A stretch of 64,000 nt of DNA from Streptosporangiaceae bacterium NEAU-GS5 (GCA_017592665.1 JAGFNW010000021.1:1-64000); one strand, 5' to 3'. Counted from the first letter of the stretch, positions 49,351 to 58,540 are shown. A program made the numbers and translations. Notes: generated by a model not told the origin, from the letters alone.

Positions 49351-49994
49351 ACAGGCGGGCCCTGCTGCTGGCCACGCCGCGCGCGCTGTTTCCCGTCGGC
49401 CTGGCCATCCTGATCACCGGCCTGGCCGGGCACGCGCGGCGGATTGCCGAGTCTCCCGCGCACACGGTGGCGGTGGGGCTGCTCGCCGCCTACCTGGTCT
49501 GGCTGATCCTCGAGGTCCCGGTCACCTTCCGCCGCACCACGGCGACGCCGGTCGACGCCAGGACGCTGCTGCCGTACGCGCTCGCGAGGCTCGCCGTCGT
49601 GGCCGGCGCCTCGTTCGGGCCGCTGCCCTGGACCACTTGGTCGCCGGCCCTGCTGATCCCGCCGCTGGTGTTCGCGGCCGGAGTGACGCTGCGGCACGTC
49701 GCCATCCGCACGCTCGGCCGCTTCTACAGCCATCACGTCGTACGGCAGGCCGATCACCGCCTCGTCAGCCACGGGCCGTACCGCCTGATCAGGCACCCGG
49801 CCTACGCCGGGATGCTGATGGCCCACGTCGGCTTCACCGCCTTCTTCCTCAACGAGGCGGGCGTGGTGGCCCTGGCGCTGCTGGTCGCGGCCGTGATCTG
49901 GCGCATCCTCGTCGAGGAGCGTCCGCTGTGGCTGATCCCCGGCTACGCCGGCTACGCCACTGGCCGCGCGCGGCTGGTTCCCGGGGTGTGGTGA
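49347..49994 (+). CDS. ICMT-like membrane methyltransferase
   Basis: This encodes 215 residues with about five membrane segments and the isoprenylcysteine carboxyl methyltransferase signature near the C-terminus (LVSHGPYRLIRHPAYAGMLM, then EERPL). Such enzymes use S-adenosylmethionine to methylate a carboxylate or similar group on lipophilic substrates at the membrane. GTG 49347 overlaps the preceding stop (GTGA). In this operon it probably O-methylates an acyl-type intermediate. Confidence 0.8.
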   Translation: MNRRALLLATPRALFPVGLAILITGLAGHARRIAESPAHTVAVGLLAAYLVWLILEVPVTFRRTTATPVDARTLLPYALARLAVVAGASFGPLPWTTWSPALLIPPLVFAAGVTLRHVAIRTLGRFYSHHVVRQADHRLVSHGPYRLIRHPAYAGMLMAHVGFTAFFLNEAGVVALALLVAAVIWRILVEERPLWLIPGYAGYATGRARLVPGVW

Positions 49995-49995
49995 C

Positions 49996-50595
49996 ATGGA
50001 CTCCGCCGAGGTGCTGACCACCACGCGATCGGTCCGGCTGCGGCTGGATCTGACCCGGCCGGTCGACCTCGAGGTCGTCCGCGACTGCGTCAGCACGGCG
50101 TTGCAGGCGCCGACCGGTGGCGACCGGCAGGCCTGGCGCTGGATCGTCGTCGCGGACGCGGCGGCGCGCGAGAAGATCGGCGCCGTCTACCGCGCGGCAT
50201 TCGAAGCCCGATATCCGCATGCCGACGACGGCACCCGGCTGTCGCGGAGCGCACGCCACCTCGCGCGGCACCTGGGCCAGGTTCCGGTCCTGGTCATACC
50301 GTGCCTCCACGTGCCGGGCGGCCGGCTGCCGACCGGCAATCAGGCGGGGCTCTGGGCCTCGGTGCTTCCGGCGGCATGGAGTTACATGCTCGCCGCCCGT
50401 GCCGCCGGATTGGCGACCGCGTGGACCTCGGTGCACCTGGACGCCGAGAAGGAGGTCGCGGGGATCCTCGGGCTGCCGCCGGAGGTACGGCAGGCGGCGC
50501 TGATCCCCACCGCCCACCCCCTCGGAGACCGATTCCGGCCCGCTCGCCGCCGCCCGGTCGACCAGGTGCTGCACATCGACGAATGGCCGGGGTGA
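49996..50595 (+). CDS. Nitroreductase-family flavoprotein
   Basis: This encodes 199 residues with the FMN-dependent nitroreductase fold: RSVRLRLDLTRPVDLEVVRD at the N-terminus, ALQAPTGGDRQAWRW (FMN phosphate region) and ARAAGLATAWTSVHLDAEKE toward the end. Members reduce nitro groups, quinones or enones, or dehydrogenate azolines. It starts 1 base after the methyltransferase stop. In this operon an enone reduction or oxidation is a reasonable guess. Confidence 0.82.
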   Translation: MDSAEVLTTTRSVRLRLDLTRPVDLEVVRDCVSTALQAPTGGDRQAWRWIVVADAAAREKIGAVYRAAFEARYPHADDGTRLSRSARHLARHLGQVPVLVIPCLHVPGGRLPTGNQAGLWASVLPAAWSYMLAARAAGLATAWTSVHLDAEKEVAGILGLPPEVRQAALIPTAHPLGDRFRPARRRPVDQVLHIDEWPG

Positions 50596-50601
50596 CGGGA
50601 G

Positions 50602-53190
50602 ATGGATCCGTTCCACGTGGGACACAAGTTCGCCCGCCTGGAGGAGTTGCGGAAAGCGGGATTCCCCGTGCCCCCGCTTTTCTGCGTGCCGGTCGCGGAG
50701 TTCGACCGCGCGCTGGAGGCGCTGCCGCGGCTGGACGGCGACCGCGAAGCCTGGTGCGCGGCCGCGGCGAGGGCGCTGGCCGGCGCGACTCCCGGCGAGG
50801 CCCTGTCCCGGTCGCTGCTGTCCGGCTTCGACGCGCTCGTCGGGGAAGACGGCCTGGTCGCGGTACGCGCCTGCGTGGTCCCCGGCCAGGACGGCGCGGG
50901 AGAGGACACGGCCGCCGACCCGTTCGCCGGGATGAGCGAGAGCTTCCTGTACGTCCGGCGCGATGACCTGCTGCCCGCCGTGGCCAGGTGCTGGGGCTCG
51001 GCCTTCAAGCCGGAGGCCGTGCGCTACCGGATGCTCAAGGGCATGGATCCGGCCCGGGCCAGGGTCGCGGTGGGGATTCAGCGCATGGCGCTCGGCACCC
51101 GGTCGTTCGTTGCCTTCACCCGGGATCCGCGCGACTTCGCCCGGCGGTGCGTCATCGCGGCGGCGTACGGCATCGGCGAGGGCGTGGTCCAGGAGAGGGC
51201 CGATATCGACCACTTCTTCGTCGACCAGGACACACGTCAGGTCGAGTCCGAGATCGTGACCAAACGCCGGATGGTCGGCGCGGAGTCGCTGTGCGCCGTG
51301 CCGGCGGGGCTGGCCGAACCGCCCGTGCTCACCGTCGAGCAGGCACGCGCGGTCGCCGAGCTGGCCTGGCGGGTCGAGGAGTTCTACGGCGCGCCCCAGG
51401 ACATCGAAGGGACGATCACTCCAGACGGCGCGCTCCACCTGGTCCAGGCGCGGCCGATGGTGGTTCCCGAAGAGGTGCACTGGGGCAACCACAACATCAC
51501 CGAAAGCTATCCGGGCATCTCCAGCGCGCTCACCTACTCGCAGGCACGGGTGTTCTACCAGGCCGGTTTCACCGATCTGTACCGGCGGATGGGCGTGCCC
51601 CGCCGCCTGCTGCGCGCGAACACCCACCGCCTGGCCCGCATGGTGGGCCACCTGAACGGGCGCGTCTACTACCGGCTCGACGACTGGCAGGTGCTCCACG
51701 GCCAGCTTCCCGTCTTCGACCTGGTCAGGCGTGACTGGGAGGAGGCCATGGGGATCTCGGGCACGGCCCGGGCCGGCCGGCGGTGGTCGGGGGCGCGCAT
51801 CGCCAGGAACCTGCCGTCCATCGCCTGGCGCGCGCTGACCCACCAGTGGGCCAACCGGCGGTTCTTCCGCTGGTGGGACGGGCTGATGGCGGAGGTAGAC
51901 GCCGTCGAGCGCCGCTCAGCCGAGGAGCTGGTCGCCCTCTATCGCCGTCTGTGGGATGAGGCGGGCCGGCGGTGGGGCGTCACGCTGGTGAACGGGCTCT
52001 ACGGCCTGATCGTCCTGCGTACCGGGAAGGCCCTGCTCCGCCGCTGGACCGGCGCCGGGCCGGAGCTGTTCGTCGGGCTGCTGTACGGCGGGCGGGAGAA
52101 CCGGTCGCTGGCCGCGGCACGCGCCGCCATCGCGCTCGCCGAGCGGGCGGGCGCGGTGCCGGAGCTCCGCGAGGCGCTGCTGGGCCCCGAGTCCGCGCAG
52201 GACGACCGGCGCGTCTGGAACGCGATCGCGTCCGGGGAACACGGCCCCGAGCTGGCCGAATCGGCCCGCGCCTACCTGCGTCGCTACGGCGACCGCGCCT
52301 TGCACGATCTCAAGCTCGACGAGCCGACGCCCCGGCAGCGCCCCTGGATGATGGTGGGCGTGCTGCGGCCGTTCGTACGGCAGGGCACGACCGTGGCCGG
52401 CAACCGCGCGGCCGAGCAGGCCATGGCCACGGAGGCCAGGCGGCAGCTGCGCGCGGCCTGCCCCAACCCGATCCGCCGGATGGTTCTGCGCGGCCTGCTG
52501 GCCTACATGCGGTCGTTCATCCGGACCCGCGAGGACGCCAGATTCTGCCGCACCCAACTGTTCGGCGTCACCCGGGACGTGCTGTGGCGGCTGGGCGGCC
52601 TGCTCGCCGCGGCGGGCCTGCTCGACGATGCGCAGGACGTCGTCGATCTCACGGTCGAAGAGGTCATCGGCGCCTTCGACGGCACGCTGCCCGGATCCGA
52701 TCCGGCGGCCCTCGCGGCGTTGCGCAAAGCCGAGCGGCTCGGCTACGAGAAGCTGCCGCCGCCGCCCGTACAACTGTCGACGCGCGGCACGCAACCCCTG
52801 GCGGCCGCGCTCCGGAACGCGGTGCCGCTCGGTGAGCACGCCCCCGGCGGTTCGCCGGGGGAGCTGCACGGACTCGGCTCCAGCGGCGGACGCGTCCGCG
52901 CGCAGGCCAAGATCGTGCTGGACCCCTCGATCGACCCCGACTCCTGCCGGGACCGCATCCTGATCGCCAGGGAGACCGACCCGGGCTGGCTGACCCTCAT
53001 GATCGCGGCCGCCGGCCTCGTCGTCGAACGCGGCACCCTCCTGTCGCACACCGCCATCACCGGCCGCCTGCTCGGCGTGCCCACGGTGGTCGCGCTGACC
53101 GGCGCGACCACGCACATCCCGGACGGCGCCTGGATCGAGCTCGACGGCGGCGCGGGCACGGTCCGCGTCCTCGAAACCCATGGGAGATGA
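50602..53190 (+). CDS. PEP-synthase/rifampin-phosphotransferase-like enzyme
   Basis: This encodes 862 residues. An N-terminal ATP-grasp domain of the PPDK type (about 1-300: HKFARLEELRKAGFPVPPLF, YGIGEGVVQERADIDHF, PQDIEGTITPDGALHLVQARP) is followed by a large helical substrate domain (about 310-740). The C-terminal mobile phosphohistidine domain carries the catalytic His in ERGTLLSHTAITGRLLGVPTVV (about 810). Length and order match rifampin phosphotransferase-like dikinases, which move a phosphate from ATP to a small molecule through His. A biosynthetic activation or self-resistance step is possible. The ribosome site abuts the ATG, so translation is probably coupled. Confidence 0.85.
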   Translation: MDPFHVGHKFARLEELRKAGFPVPPLFCVPVAEFDRALEALPRLDGDREAWCAAAARALAGATPGEALSRSLLSGFDALVGEDGLVAVRACVVPGQDGAGEDTAADPFAGMSESFLYVRRDDLLPAVARCWGSAFKPEAVRYRMLKGMDPARARVAVGIQRMALGTRSFVAFTRDPRDFARRCVIAAAYGIGEGVVQERADIDHFFVDQDTRQVESEIVTKRRMVGAESLCAVPAGLAEPPVLTVEQARAVAELAWRVEEFYGAPQDIEGTITPDGALHLVQARPMVVPEEVHWGNHNITESYPGISSALTYSQARVFYQAGFTDLYRRMGVPRRLLRANTHRLARMVGHLNGRVYYRLDDWQVLHGQLPVFDLVRRDWEEAMGISGTARAGRRWSGARIARNLPSIAWRALTHQWANRRFFRWWDGLMAEVDAVERRSAEELVALYRRLWDEAGRRWGVTLVNGLYGLIVLRTGKALLRRWTGAGPELFVGLLYGGRENRSLAAARAAIALAERAGAVPELREALLGPESAQDDRRVWNAIASGEHGPELAESARAYLRRYGDRALHDLKLDEPTPRQRPWMMVGVLRPFVRQGTTVAGNRAAEQAMATEARRQLRAACPNPIRRMVLRGLLAYMRSFIRTREDARFCRTQLFGVTRDVLWRLGGLLAAAGLLDDAQDVVDLTVEEVIGAFDGTLPGSDPAALAALRKAERLGYEKLPPPPVQLSTRGTQPLAAALRNAVPLGEHAPGGSPGELHGLGSSGGRVRAQAKIVLDPSIDPDSCRDRILIARETDPGWLTLMIAAAGLVVERGTLLSHTAITGRLLGVPTVVALTGATTHIPDGAWIELDGGAGTVRVLETHGR

Positions 53191-53193
53191 GTC

Positions 53194-54375
53194 ATGGACT
53201 TCCCCCTCGCCAGCCGGCCCGGTGTGGGCCTCGACTCGGAATACCTGAAGGTGCTGCGCAGCGAACCGCTGGTGGCCGCCACGCTGCCCATGGGGCGCGA
53301 TGTGCTGCTGGTCACCCGGCACGCCGACGTCCGCACCGTGCTGGCGGACGACCGGTTCAGCCGGGAGGCGTGGGCCAACGGCACGCTGTGGGCCCGGAGG
53401 ACGGAGACGCTGGCCCTGGTCACCAGCGACCCGCCCACGCACGGCTACCGGCGGCGTGCCGTGCAGAGCTGGTTCACCAAGCGGAAGGCCGACGCGGCCC
53501 GCCCGGCGATCAAGGATTTCGCCGAGCGCCTCGTCGACGGCCTGGAGATCGCCGGCCCGCCCGGCGACCTCGTCAGCGCGTTCGCCATGCCCTTCGCGTA
53601 CGGGATCATCTGCGACATGCTGGGCACGCCGCCGGCGGACCTGGACGCCTTGCTGCCCTGGGCGACGGCGATGATGTCGGCCGGCCGGCACACAAAGGAC
53701 GAGATCGCCGCGGCGCACGAGGGCATGCTCGCCTACTACACGAGGCAGCTGGCCATCCGCAGGGAGGCGATCGCCGCGGGCATGCCAGGCGACGACCTGC
53801 TCACCGCGCTCGTCGTCGCGGGAGACCTGTCCGACCCGGAGATCATCATCATGGGCCTCGGCCTGATGACGGCGGGCGGCGACACCACCTCCAACTTCCT
53901 CATGTCGTGCGTCCTTGAGCTGCTCAGCCGCCCCGAACTCGTCGCGCAGGTGCGCGCCGATCCGGCGCGCATCGCCGGCGTGGTGGACGAGTGCCTGCGT
54001 TACATCTGGTTCGGCGCCACCGGAGGTCAGCCGCACGTGGTGATGAGCGAGGTCGAGCTCGCCGGGACCTGCCTGTCGCCAGGCCAGGTGGTCATCCCGA
54101 TGGTGGAGGTGGCCAACCGGGACCCCTCGGTCTTCGATGCGCCCGACGAGTTCCGGCCGGGCCGGGACACCAACCCGCACATGGGCTGGGGCTACGGCCG
54201 CCACATGTGCCTGGGGGCGGCGCACGCCCGGATCGAGCTGGAGGTGGCGATCGAGACGCTGCTGCGCCGCCTGGACGGGCTGGCGATCGACGTCGACGTC
54301 GAAGGGCTGCGCTGGCGCGATCGGATGTTCATCCGCGGGCTGTGGTCGCTGCCCGTGACCTGGAAGAAGGGGTAG
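53194..54375 (+). CDS. Cytochrome P450
   Basis: This encodes 393 residues, a soluble class I bacterial P450. The I-helix has GLMTAGGDTTSNFLM, the ExxR motif is in VDECLRYIWFGATGG, and the heme loop is GWGYGRHMCLGAAHARIELEV with the usual Phe replaced by Trp. It hydroxylates or epoxidises a pathway intermediate using electrons from ferredoxin encoded elsewhere. It starts 3 bases after the phosphotransferase stop. Confidence 0.92.
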   Translation: MDFPLASRPGVGLDSEYLKVLRSEPLVAATLPMGRDVLLVTRHADVRTVLADDRFSREAWANGTLWARRTETLALVTSDPPTHGYRRRAVQSWFTKRKADAARPAIKDFAERLVDGLEIAGPPGDLVSAFAMPFAYGIICDMLGTPPADLDALLPWATAMMSAGRHTKDEIAAAHEGMLAYYTRQLAIRREAIAAGMPGDDLLTALVVAGDLSDPEIIIMGLGLMTAGGDTTSNFLMSCVLELLSRPELVAQVRADPARIAGVVDECLRYIWFGATGGQPHVVMSEVELAGTCLSPGQVVIPMVEVANRDPSVFDAPDEFRPGRDTNPHMGWGYGRHMCLGAAHARIELEVAIETLLRRLDGLAIDVDVEGLRWRDRMFIRGLWSLPVTWKKG

Positions 54376-54379
54376 CACC

Positions 54380-54778
54380 ATGGAAATTCAGGGATGGCTC
54401 GAGAAGCTGCGGGCCGCCTATCACAACGGCGACCCCGCGGAGATCGCCGCGCTGTTCACCGAGGACGCCCGCTATCGTCAGGGCCCGTTCGGCACGCGGC
54501 ACGTCGGACGTGACGCGATCCGCGCCCACTGGACCGAGGTGCTGAGCACACAGAGCGAGCAGCGGCTCTGGTTCCGGGAGCCGGTCATCGCGGGCGAGCG
54601 CGCCGCCGTCGAGTGGTGGTGCGCCGTGTATCACCCCGAGACCGGTGAGCCCCGCTCGGCCGCTGGCATGGTCCAGCTCTGGTTCGACCCGAGCGGCCTC
54701 TGCGCCGAACTGCACGAGTACTTCCACCGCGAGCCCGGCTTCTACCTCACCGAGACGTGGGAAGGCGGGCGACCATGA
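54380..54778 (+). CDS. SnoaL-like protein
   Basis: This encodes 132 residues of the NTF2/SnoaL fold (WLEKLRAAYHNGDPAEIAALF, YRQGPFGTRHVGRDAIRAHW, AAVEWWCAVYHPETGE). In pathways such proteins act as cyclases, hydrolases or isomerases. It is four bases downstream of the P450 gene and coupled to the nucleotidyltransferase gene (ATGA). Confidence 0.82.
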   Translation: MEIQGWLEKLRAAYHNGDPAEIAALFTEDARYRQGPFGTRHVGRDAIRAHWTEVLSTQSEQRLWFREPVIAGERAAVEWWCAVYHPETGEPRSAAGMVQLWFDPSGLCAELHEYFHREPGFYLTETWEGGRP

Positions 54779-55860
54779 CCGTTCTCGCCTGGGGGGTGGG
54801 CGACCGAAGCTTCACGCCGGAGCAGGTGGACGCGGCGGTAGCCGTACTCGAGGAACGCCTCGGCGAGGTCGAGTGGGCCTTCCTCGGCGGCAGCCTCGCC
54901 GTCGGCCTCGGGCATGGAACCTCCGACGTCGACCTGTACGCGGTCGGGCCCGGCCTGCCCGGCGGCGACGTCATCTTCGAGCGCGCAGGTCTCCAGATCC
55001 ACGTCAACCCGGTGCCCGCCGCCAAGATCCGCGCCCTGCTCGAACTCGGCCGGGCGTATCGCGCGACCGGGGCCGACCGCTCGCAGCTGGCGATCGAGAT
55101 CACGACGTTGAACGCGCTGATCCGGCTGACCACCGGCCACACCGTGCGGATCGACCAGGAGTGGCGCCGCGAGCTGGACACCTTCGACCCGAACGTGGTG
55201 CGACAGCTGCTCATGACGCGCAACGCCAACATCTTCTCGGCGTACGCCGAGGACGTTTACGGCGCGCTGGCCGCGGGCGACCTGCTGACCGCCGCGAGCG
55301 CGTCGGCCATCGCGCTGGAGGCGGCCTGCGAGGCGGCCCTGGCCGGGGCCGGCGACGTGTATCTCGGCCCGAAGTTCCTGTTCCGGCGGCTGGCCAGGAA
55401 CCCGGCGCTGGCGCCGTGGTGCGACCGGCTCTGGCGGCTGATCCACCGCGAGATCCATCCATCGGCAGGTCACGGGCCGCAGGAGATCCGCGCCGTCGCC
55501 GAGGACCGGCTCTCGGCCGGCGGGGTCCTGCTGTCGTGGTGCGCGGTCGAGGGATGGGACAAGCCGCTCGACGCGCTGCCCGTGCCCGCGGCGCCCGGCG
55601 AGCACGGCCTGCGGCGCGACCCCTACTTCACGCCGCTGCGCTTCGCCGACGGCTGGGCGCTCATCGGCCCCGCTGACGGCTATGAGGTCACCGAGGAGAC
55701 CGTACGGCTGTGGCGCGACCCCGTGCCCGGCGACCCCAGGCTGGCCGATCTGGCCAGATACGGCGCGGTCACCGGATACCAGGGGGCGGGGCAGGAGACC
55801 GGCGACGTGGTCATCCGGCCCGCGCCCCGGTTCGGCTGCCATCCGAAGGCCGCGTCATGA
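54775..55860 (+). CDS. Nucleotidyltransferase-domain protein
   Basis: This encodes 361 residues. The N-terminal nucleotidyltransferase fold has GGSLAVGLGHGTSDVDLYAVG (about 39-60), the GS...DxD pattern that binds two metals and a nucleotide. A helical C-terminal domain follows. It may adenylylate or otherwise nucleotidylate a small molecule or protein in the pathway. ATG 54775 overlaps the preceding stop by ATGA and its own stop overlaps the kinase start. Confidence 0.78.
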   Translation: MTVLAWGVGDRSFTPEQVDAAVAVLEERLGEVEWAFLGGSLAVGLGHGTSDVDLYAVGPGLPGGDVIFERAGLQIHVNPVPAAKIRALLELGRAYRATGADRSQLAIEITTLNALIRLTTGHTVRIDQEWRRELDTFDPNVVRQLLMTRNANIFSAYAEDVYGALAAGDLLTAASASAIALEAACEAALAGAGDVYLGPKFLFRRLARNPALAPWCDRLWRLIHREIHPSAGHGPQEIRAVAEDRLSAGGVLLSWCAVEGWDKPLDALPVPAAPGEHGLRRDPYFTPLRFADGWALIGPADGYEVTEETVRLWRDPVPGDPRLADLARYGAVTGYQGAGQETGDVVIRPAPRFGCHPKAAS

Positions 55861-56465
55861 TCGCCGCCATCGTCGGCGCCGACGGCGCCGGAAAGTCCAC
55901 GGTGACCGCGGCGGTCGGCGACCGCCTCGGCGCACGCGCCACGGTCATCGACCGATGGGACATCGTGGGCGACCCGGCCTATCCGACCGCCGGCTTCATC
56001 CAGCCCGACGTCCGCCACCTGCGCACCTGCACCGCGCTCATGTCCCCGCCCGCGCGGCTGCTGTTCCTGCTGTGGACCTCGGTCGCGTCGATCACCGAAC
56101 GCGCCGCCCTCGGGGAGGTGGTGCTGCTCGACGGCCACTGGATGAAGCACGCGGCCAGCGAGATCGCCTACGGCCTGGACCAGTCGTGGGTGGAGCGCGT
56201 CGTCGCCGGGCTGCCGGCCGTCGACACGGTCATCTACCTGCGATCGGACCCCGAGACCGCGTGGGGACGGCTGGCCGGCCGGGTGGTGCCGTACGAGTGC
56301 GCGATGGACCTGACCTGCGCCAGGTCCAGCTTCCTCGACCACCAGAAGAAGATCCATGCCGTGTTCGACGGGTGGGCGGCCGAGCACGGCTGGATCACCG
56401 TCGACGCGCGCCGTCCGCTCGAGGACGTCATCGGCGCGACCCTGGAGAGCATCCATGAAGGTTGA
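55857..56465 (+). CDS. Thymidylate-kinase-like P-loop kinase
   Basis: This encodes 202 residues. Walker A is GADGAGKST near the N-terminus; a DGHW/R-type motif (VVLLDGHWMK) and YLRSDPETAW resemble the thymidylate-kinase branch. The substrate is probably a small molecule or nucleotide-like intermediate rather than dTMP, given its setting inside a biosynthetic operon. It overlaps both neighbours (ATGA at 55857, 11 bases with the next gene). Confidence 0.8.
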   Translation: MIAAIVGADGAGKSTVTAAVGDRLGARATVIDRWDIVGDPAYPTAGFIQPDVRHLRTCTALMSPPARLLFLLWTSVASITERAALGEVVLLDGHWMKHAASEIAYGLDQSWVERVVAGLPAVDTVIYLRSDPETAWGRLAGRVVPYECAMDLTCARSSFLDHQKKIHAVFDGWAAEHGWITVDARRPLEDVIGATLESIHEG

Positions 56466-57492
56466 CGGGATCCGCATCGCCGGGCTCGGCGTCTACCTGC
56501 CCGAGCCGGTCAGCGTCGAGCGGGCCGTCGAGGAGGGCCTGTACGACCCGGTCGAATGCGAGCAGAGCGGCTGGACCGGTGCGGCCGTGGCCGGCGACAT
56601 CTCCGCGCCGGACATGGCCGTCCTTGCCGCCCGCCAGGCCATGGCCTCCTCCGGGCACCAGGCCGCGGAGGTGGACGTGGTCATGCACGCCTCCGGCTAC
56701 CACCAGGGCCCTCTCATGTGGTCCGCGCATCACTACGTACAGCGTCACAGCATCGGCGGCCACGCGCCCGCGCTCGGGGTGCTGCAGACCTGCAACGGCA
56801 TGCTCGGGGCGCTGGAGCTGGCTTGCGGCTACCTCGCCCTCGGCGACCGCACCGCGGCGCTGATCACCGGCGCCGACAATTTCGGCACCCCGCTGCTCAA
56901 CCGCTGGAGCTACGCCTCGGGCGCGCGCACCAACCGAGGGTCCATCCTCGGCGACGCCGCGGCCGCCATGGTGGTGTCGCGGCGCTCAGGATTCGCCGAA
57001 CTGCTGGCGATCGGCTCCATGTCGCTGCCGGACCAGGAGGAGATGTACCGGGGCGACACGCCGCTCTTCCCGCCGGACGCCACGGTCGGCCGGCCGGTCG
57101 CGCTCGGCGCGCGTGTCGCCGAGTTCGCCGCCCGGCATCCGCGGGAATTCGCCGCGGCCAAGGAGGACCTGGTCAAGGCACGGGTGACGCTCGGCGAACG
57201 AACGCTCGCCGAGGCCGGGGTGGAACCGGGTCAGATAACGCGTGCCACGCACGTGTTCTCCGGCGGCGCCGAGTACATCCGGAGCGTGCTCGAGCCGCTG
57301 GGGATCGACCCCGCCAGGGGCGTGCTCGACCTCGGCCGCTCGGTGGGCCACCTGGGGGTGGCCGATCACTTCGTGGCCTTCGATCACCTGGTCAAGACGG
57401 GGCGGCTCGGCCCCGGTGACCACGTCATGATGATCAGCAACGGCGGCGGCACGACCCTGTCCTGCGCGGTGCTCCGCATGCTCGAGGTGTGA
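56455..57492 (+). CDS. Divergent KAS III-like enzyme
   Basis: This encodes 345 residues with the thiolase fold of beta-ketoacyl-ACP synthase III. The nucleophile Cys is in GVLQTCNGMLGALELACGY. The usual His motif (HQAN) is replaced by THVFSGGAEYI, and the usual Asn motif (GNTxAAS) by SVGHLGVADHFVAF, so the catalytic set is not canonical. KAS III-like acyltransferases with altered triads (for example CerJ-type enzymes that acylate alcohols) are the nearest idea; this comparison is from memory. ATG 56455 follows GGAGAG. Confidence 0.8.
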   Translation: MKVDGIRIAGLGVYLPEPVSVERAVEEGLYDPVECEQSGWTGAAVAGDISAPDMAVLAARQAMASSGHQAAEVDVVMHASGYHQGPLMWSAHHYVQRHSIGGHAPALGVLQTCNGMLGALELACGYLALGDRTAALITGADNFGTPLLNRWSYASGARTNRGSILGDAAAAMVVSRRSGFAELLAIGSMSLPDQEEMYRGDTPLFPPDATVGRPVALGARVAEFAARHPREFAAAKEDLVKARVTLGERTLAEAGVEPGQITRATHVFSGGAEYIRSVLEPLGIDPARGVLDLGRSVGHLGVADHFVAFDHLVKTGRLGPGDHVMMISNGGGTTLSCAVLRMLEV

Positions 57493-57493
57493 G

Positions 57494-58525
57494 ATGTCGC
57501 TGCGGACCCTGCCCCACGCCCTCGCTGTGACGCCTACCGGGCTCGCCCGGCCGGTCGGCATCCACGCCACCGGGGTCTACTTTCCCGAGCGCGTGGTGAC
57601 CAACGAGGAGCTCACGCGGACCCTCGACACCTCCGACGCCTGGATCACCTCGCGGACCGGGATCCGGGAGCGGCGCTTCCTGGACGCGGGACTGGCCACC
57701 TCCGACATGGCGCTGGTGGCGGCCCGGCGTGCCCTGGCCCGTGGCGGCGTCGACCCGGCCGACCTCGACGCCGTCATCGTCGCGACCTTCACACCCGATC
57801 AGCCGCTGCCGTCCACCGCGCTGATCGTCAAGGAGGCGCTCGGGGCGCACCGGGCGATGCCCCTGGATCTGACCCAGGCGGCCTGCGCCGGAGGGATATA
57901 CGGCCTGCTCCTGGCCGCGCACCTGCTGCAGAACGCGGCCTTCCGGCAGGTTCTGGTGATCGGCGCGGACGCCGGCTCCCGAGCGACCGACCCTCACGAC
58001 CGGGTCACCCGCGTCTTCCTCGGCGACGCCGCCGGGGCGGCCCTCCTGGGTCCTACGGAGCCCGGGTTCGGGTTGCTGTCCTGGGACACCGGCTCCGAGC
58101 TCTCGTACGAGGTGGAGGTGCCGGCCGGTGGGTCACGCCGGCCGACCAGCCCGGAGACGGCGTCGGAGCGCGGTCACTTCCTCAAGATGAACGGCCGCGC
58201 GGTGTGGGAGATGGCCACTGACAAGCTGCCCGCAAGCATCAGGCGTACGGCCTGGCGGGCCGGCGTGCGGCTGGACGAGGTCCGGCACTACCTGCTGCAC
58301 CAGGCGAACCTCAACATCATCAACGAGGCCATGTCCAGCCTCGGCGTCCCGGCGGAACGCGCGCCCACCACCGTGGGCCGGCTGGGCAACACCGCCGCCG
58401 CCAGCGTCTTCACCGTGCTGCACGAGGCCATGGAGAACCGGGTCGAACACGGCGACCTAATGATCATGGCCGGGATCGGCGCCGGTTTCATGTGGGGATC
58501 GCTCTGCTTCCGCGTGCATCGATGA
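57494..58525 (+). CDS. KAS III (FabH-like) ketosynthase
   Basis: This encodes 343 residues with a complete KAS III triad: Cys in DLTQAACAGGIYGL, His in YLLHQANLNII and Asn in RLGNTAAASVF. It also has the conserved substrate-arch region (DTSDAWITSRTGIRERRF). It would condense an acyl-CoA starter with a malonyl-thioester or perform a related condensation, possibly feeding the AfsA-like enzyme encoded first in the operon. It starts 1 base after the divergent KAS III-like gene and is the last gene of the operon. Confidence 0.9.
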   Translation: MSLRTLPHALAVTPTGLARPVGIHATGVYFPERVVTNEELTRTLDTSDAWITSRTGIRERRFLDAGLATSDMALVAARRALARGGVDPADLDAVIVATFTPDQPLPSTALIVKEALGAHRAMPLDLTQAACAGGIYGLLLAAHLLQNAAFRQVLVIGADAGSRATDPHDRVTRVFLGDAAGAALLGPTEPGFGLLSWDTGSELSYEVEVPAGGSRRPTSPETASERGHFLKMNGRAVWEMATDKLPASIRRTAWRAGVRLDEVRHYLLHQANLNIINEAMSSLGVPAERAPTTVGRLGNTAAASVFTVLHEAMENRVEHGDLMIMAGIGAGFMWGSLCFRVHR

Positions 58526-58540
58526 TCAGGCGCCCCGGGA

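Noticed and set aside
49849-54381. Long minus-strand frames (664 and 821 codons) across the biosynthetic operon
   Set aside because: They are antisense to the clearly coding nitroreductase, phosphotransferase and P450 genes and show no recognisable domain or ribosome site.
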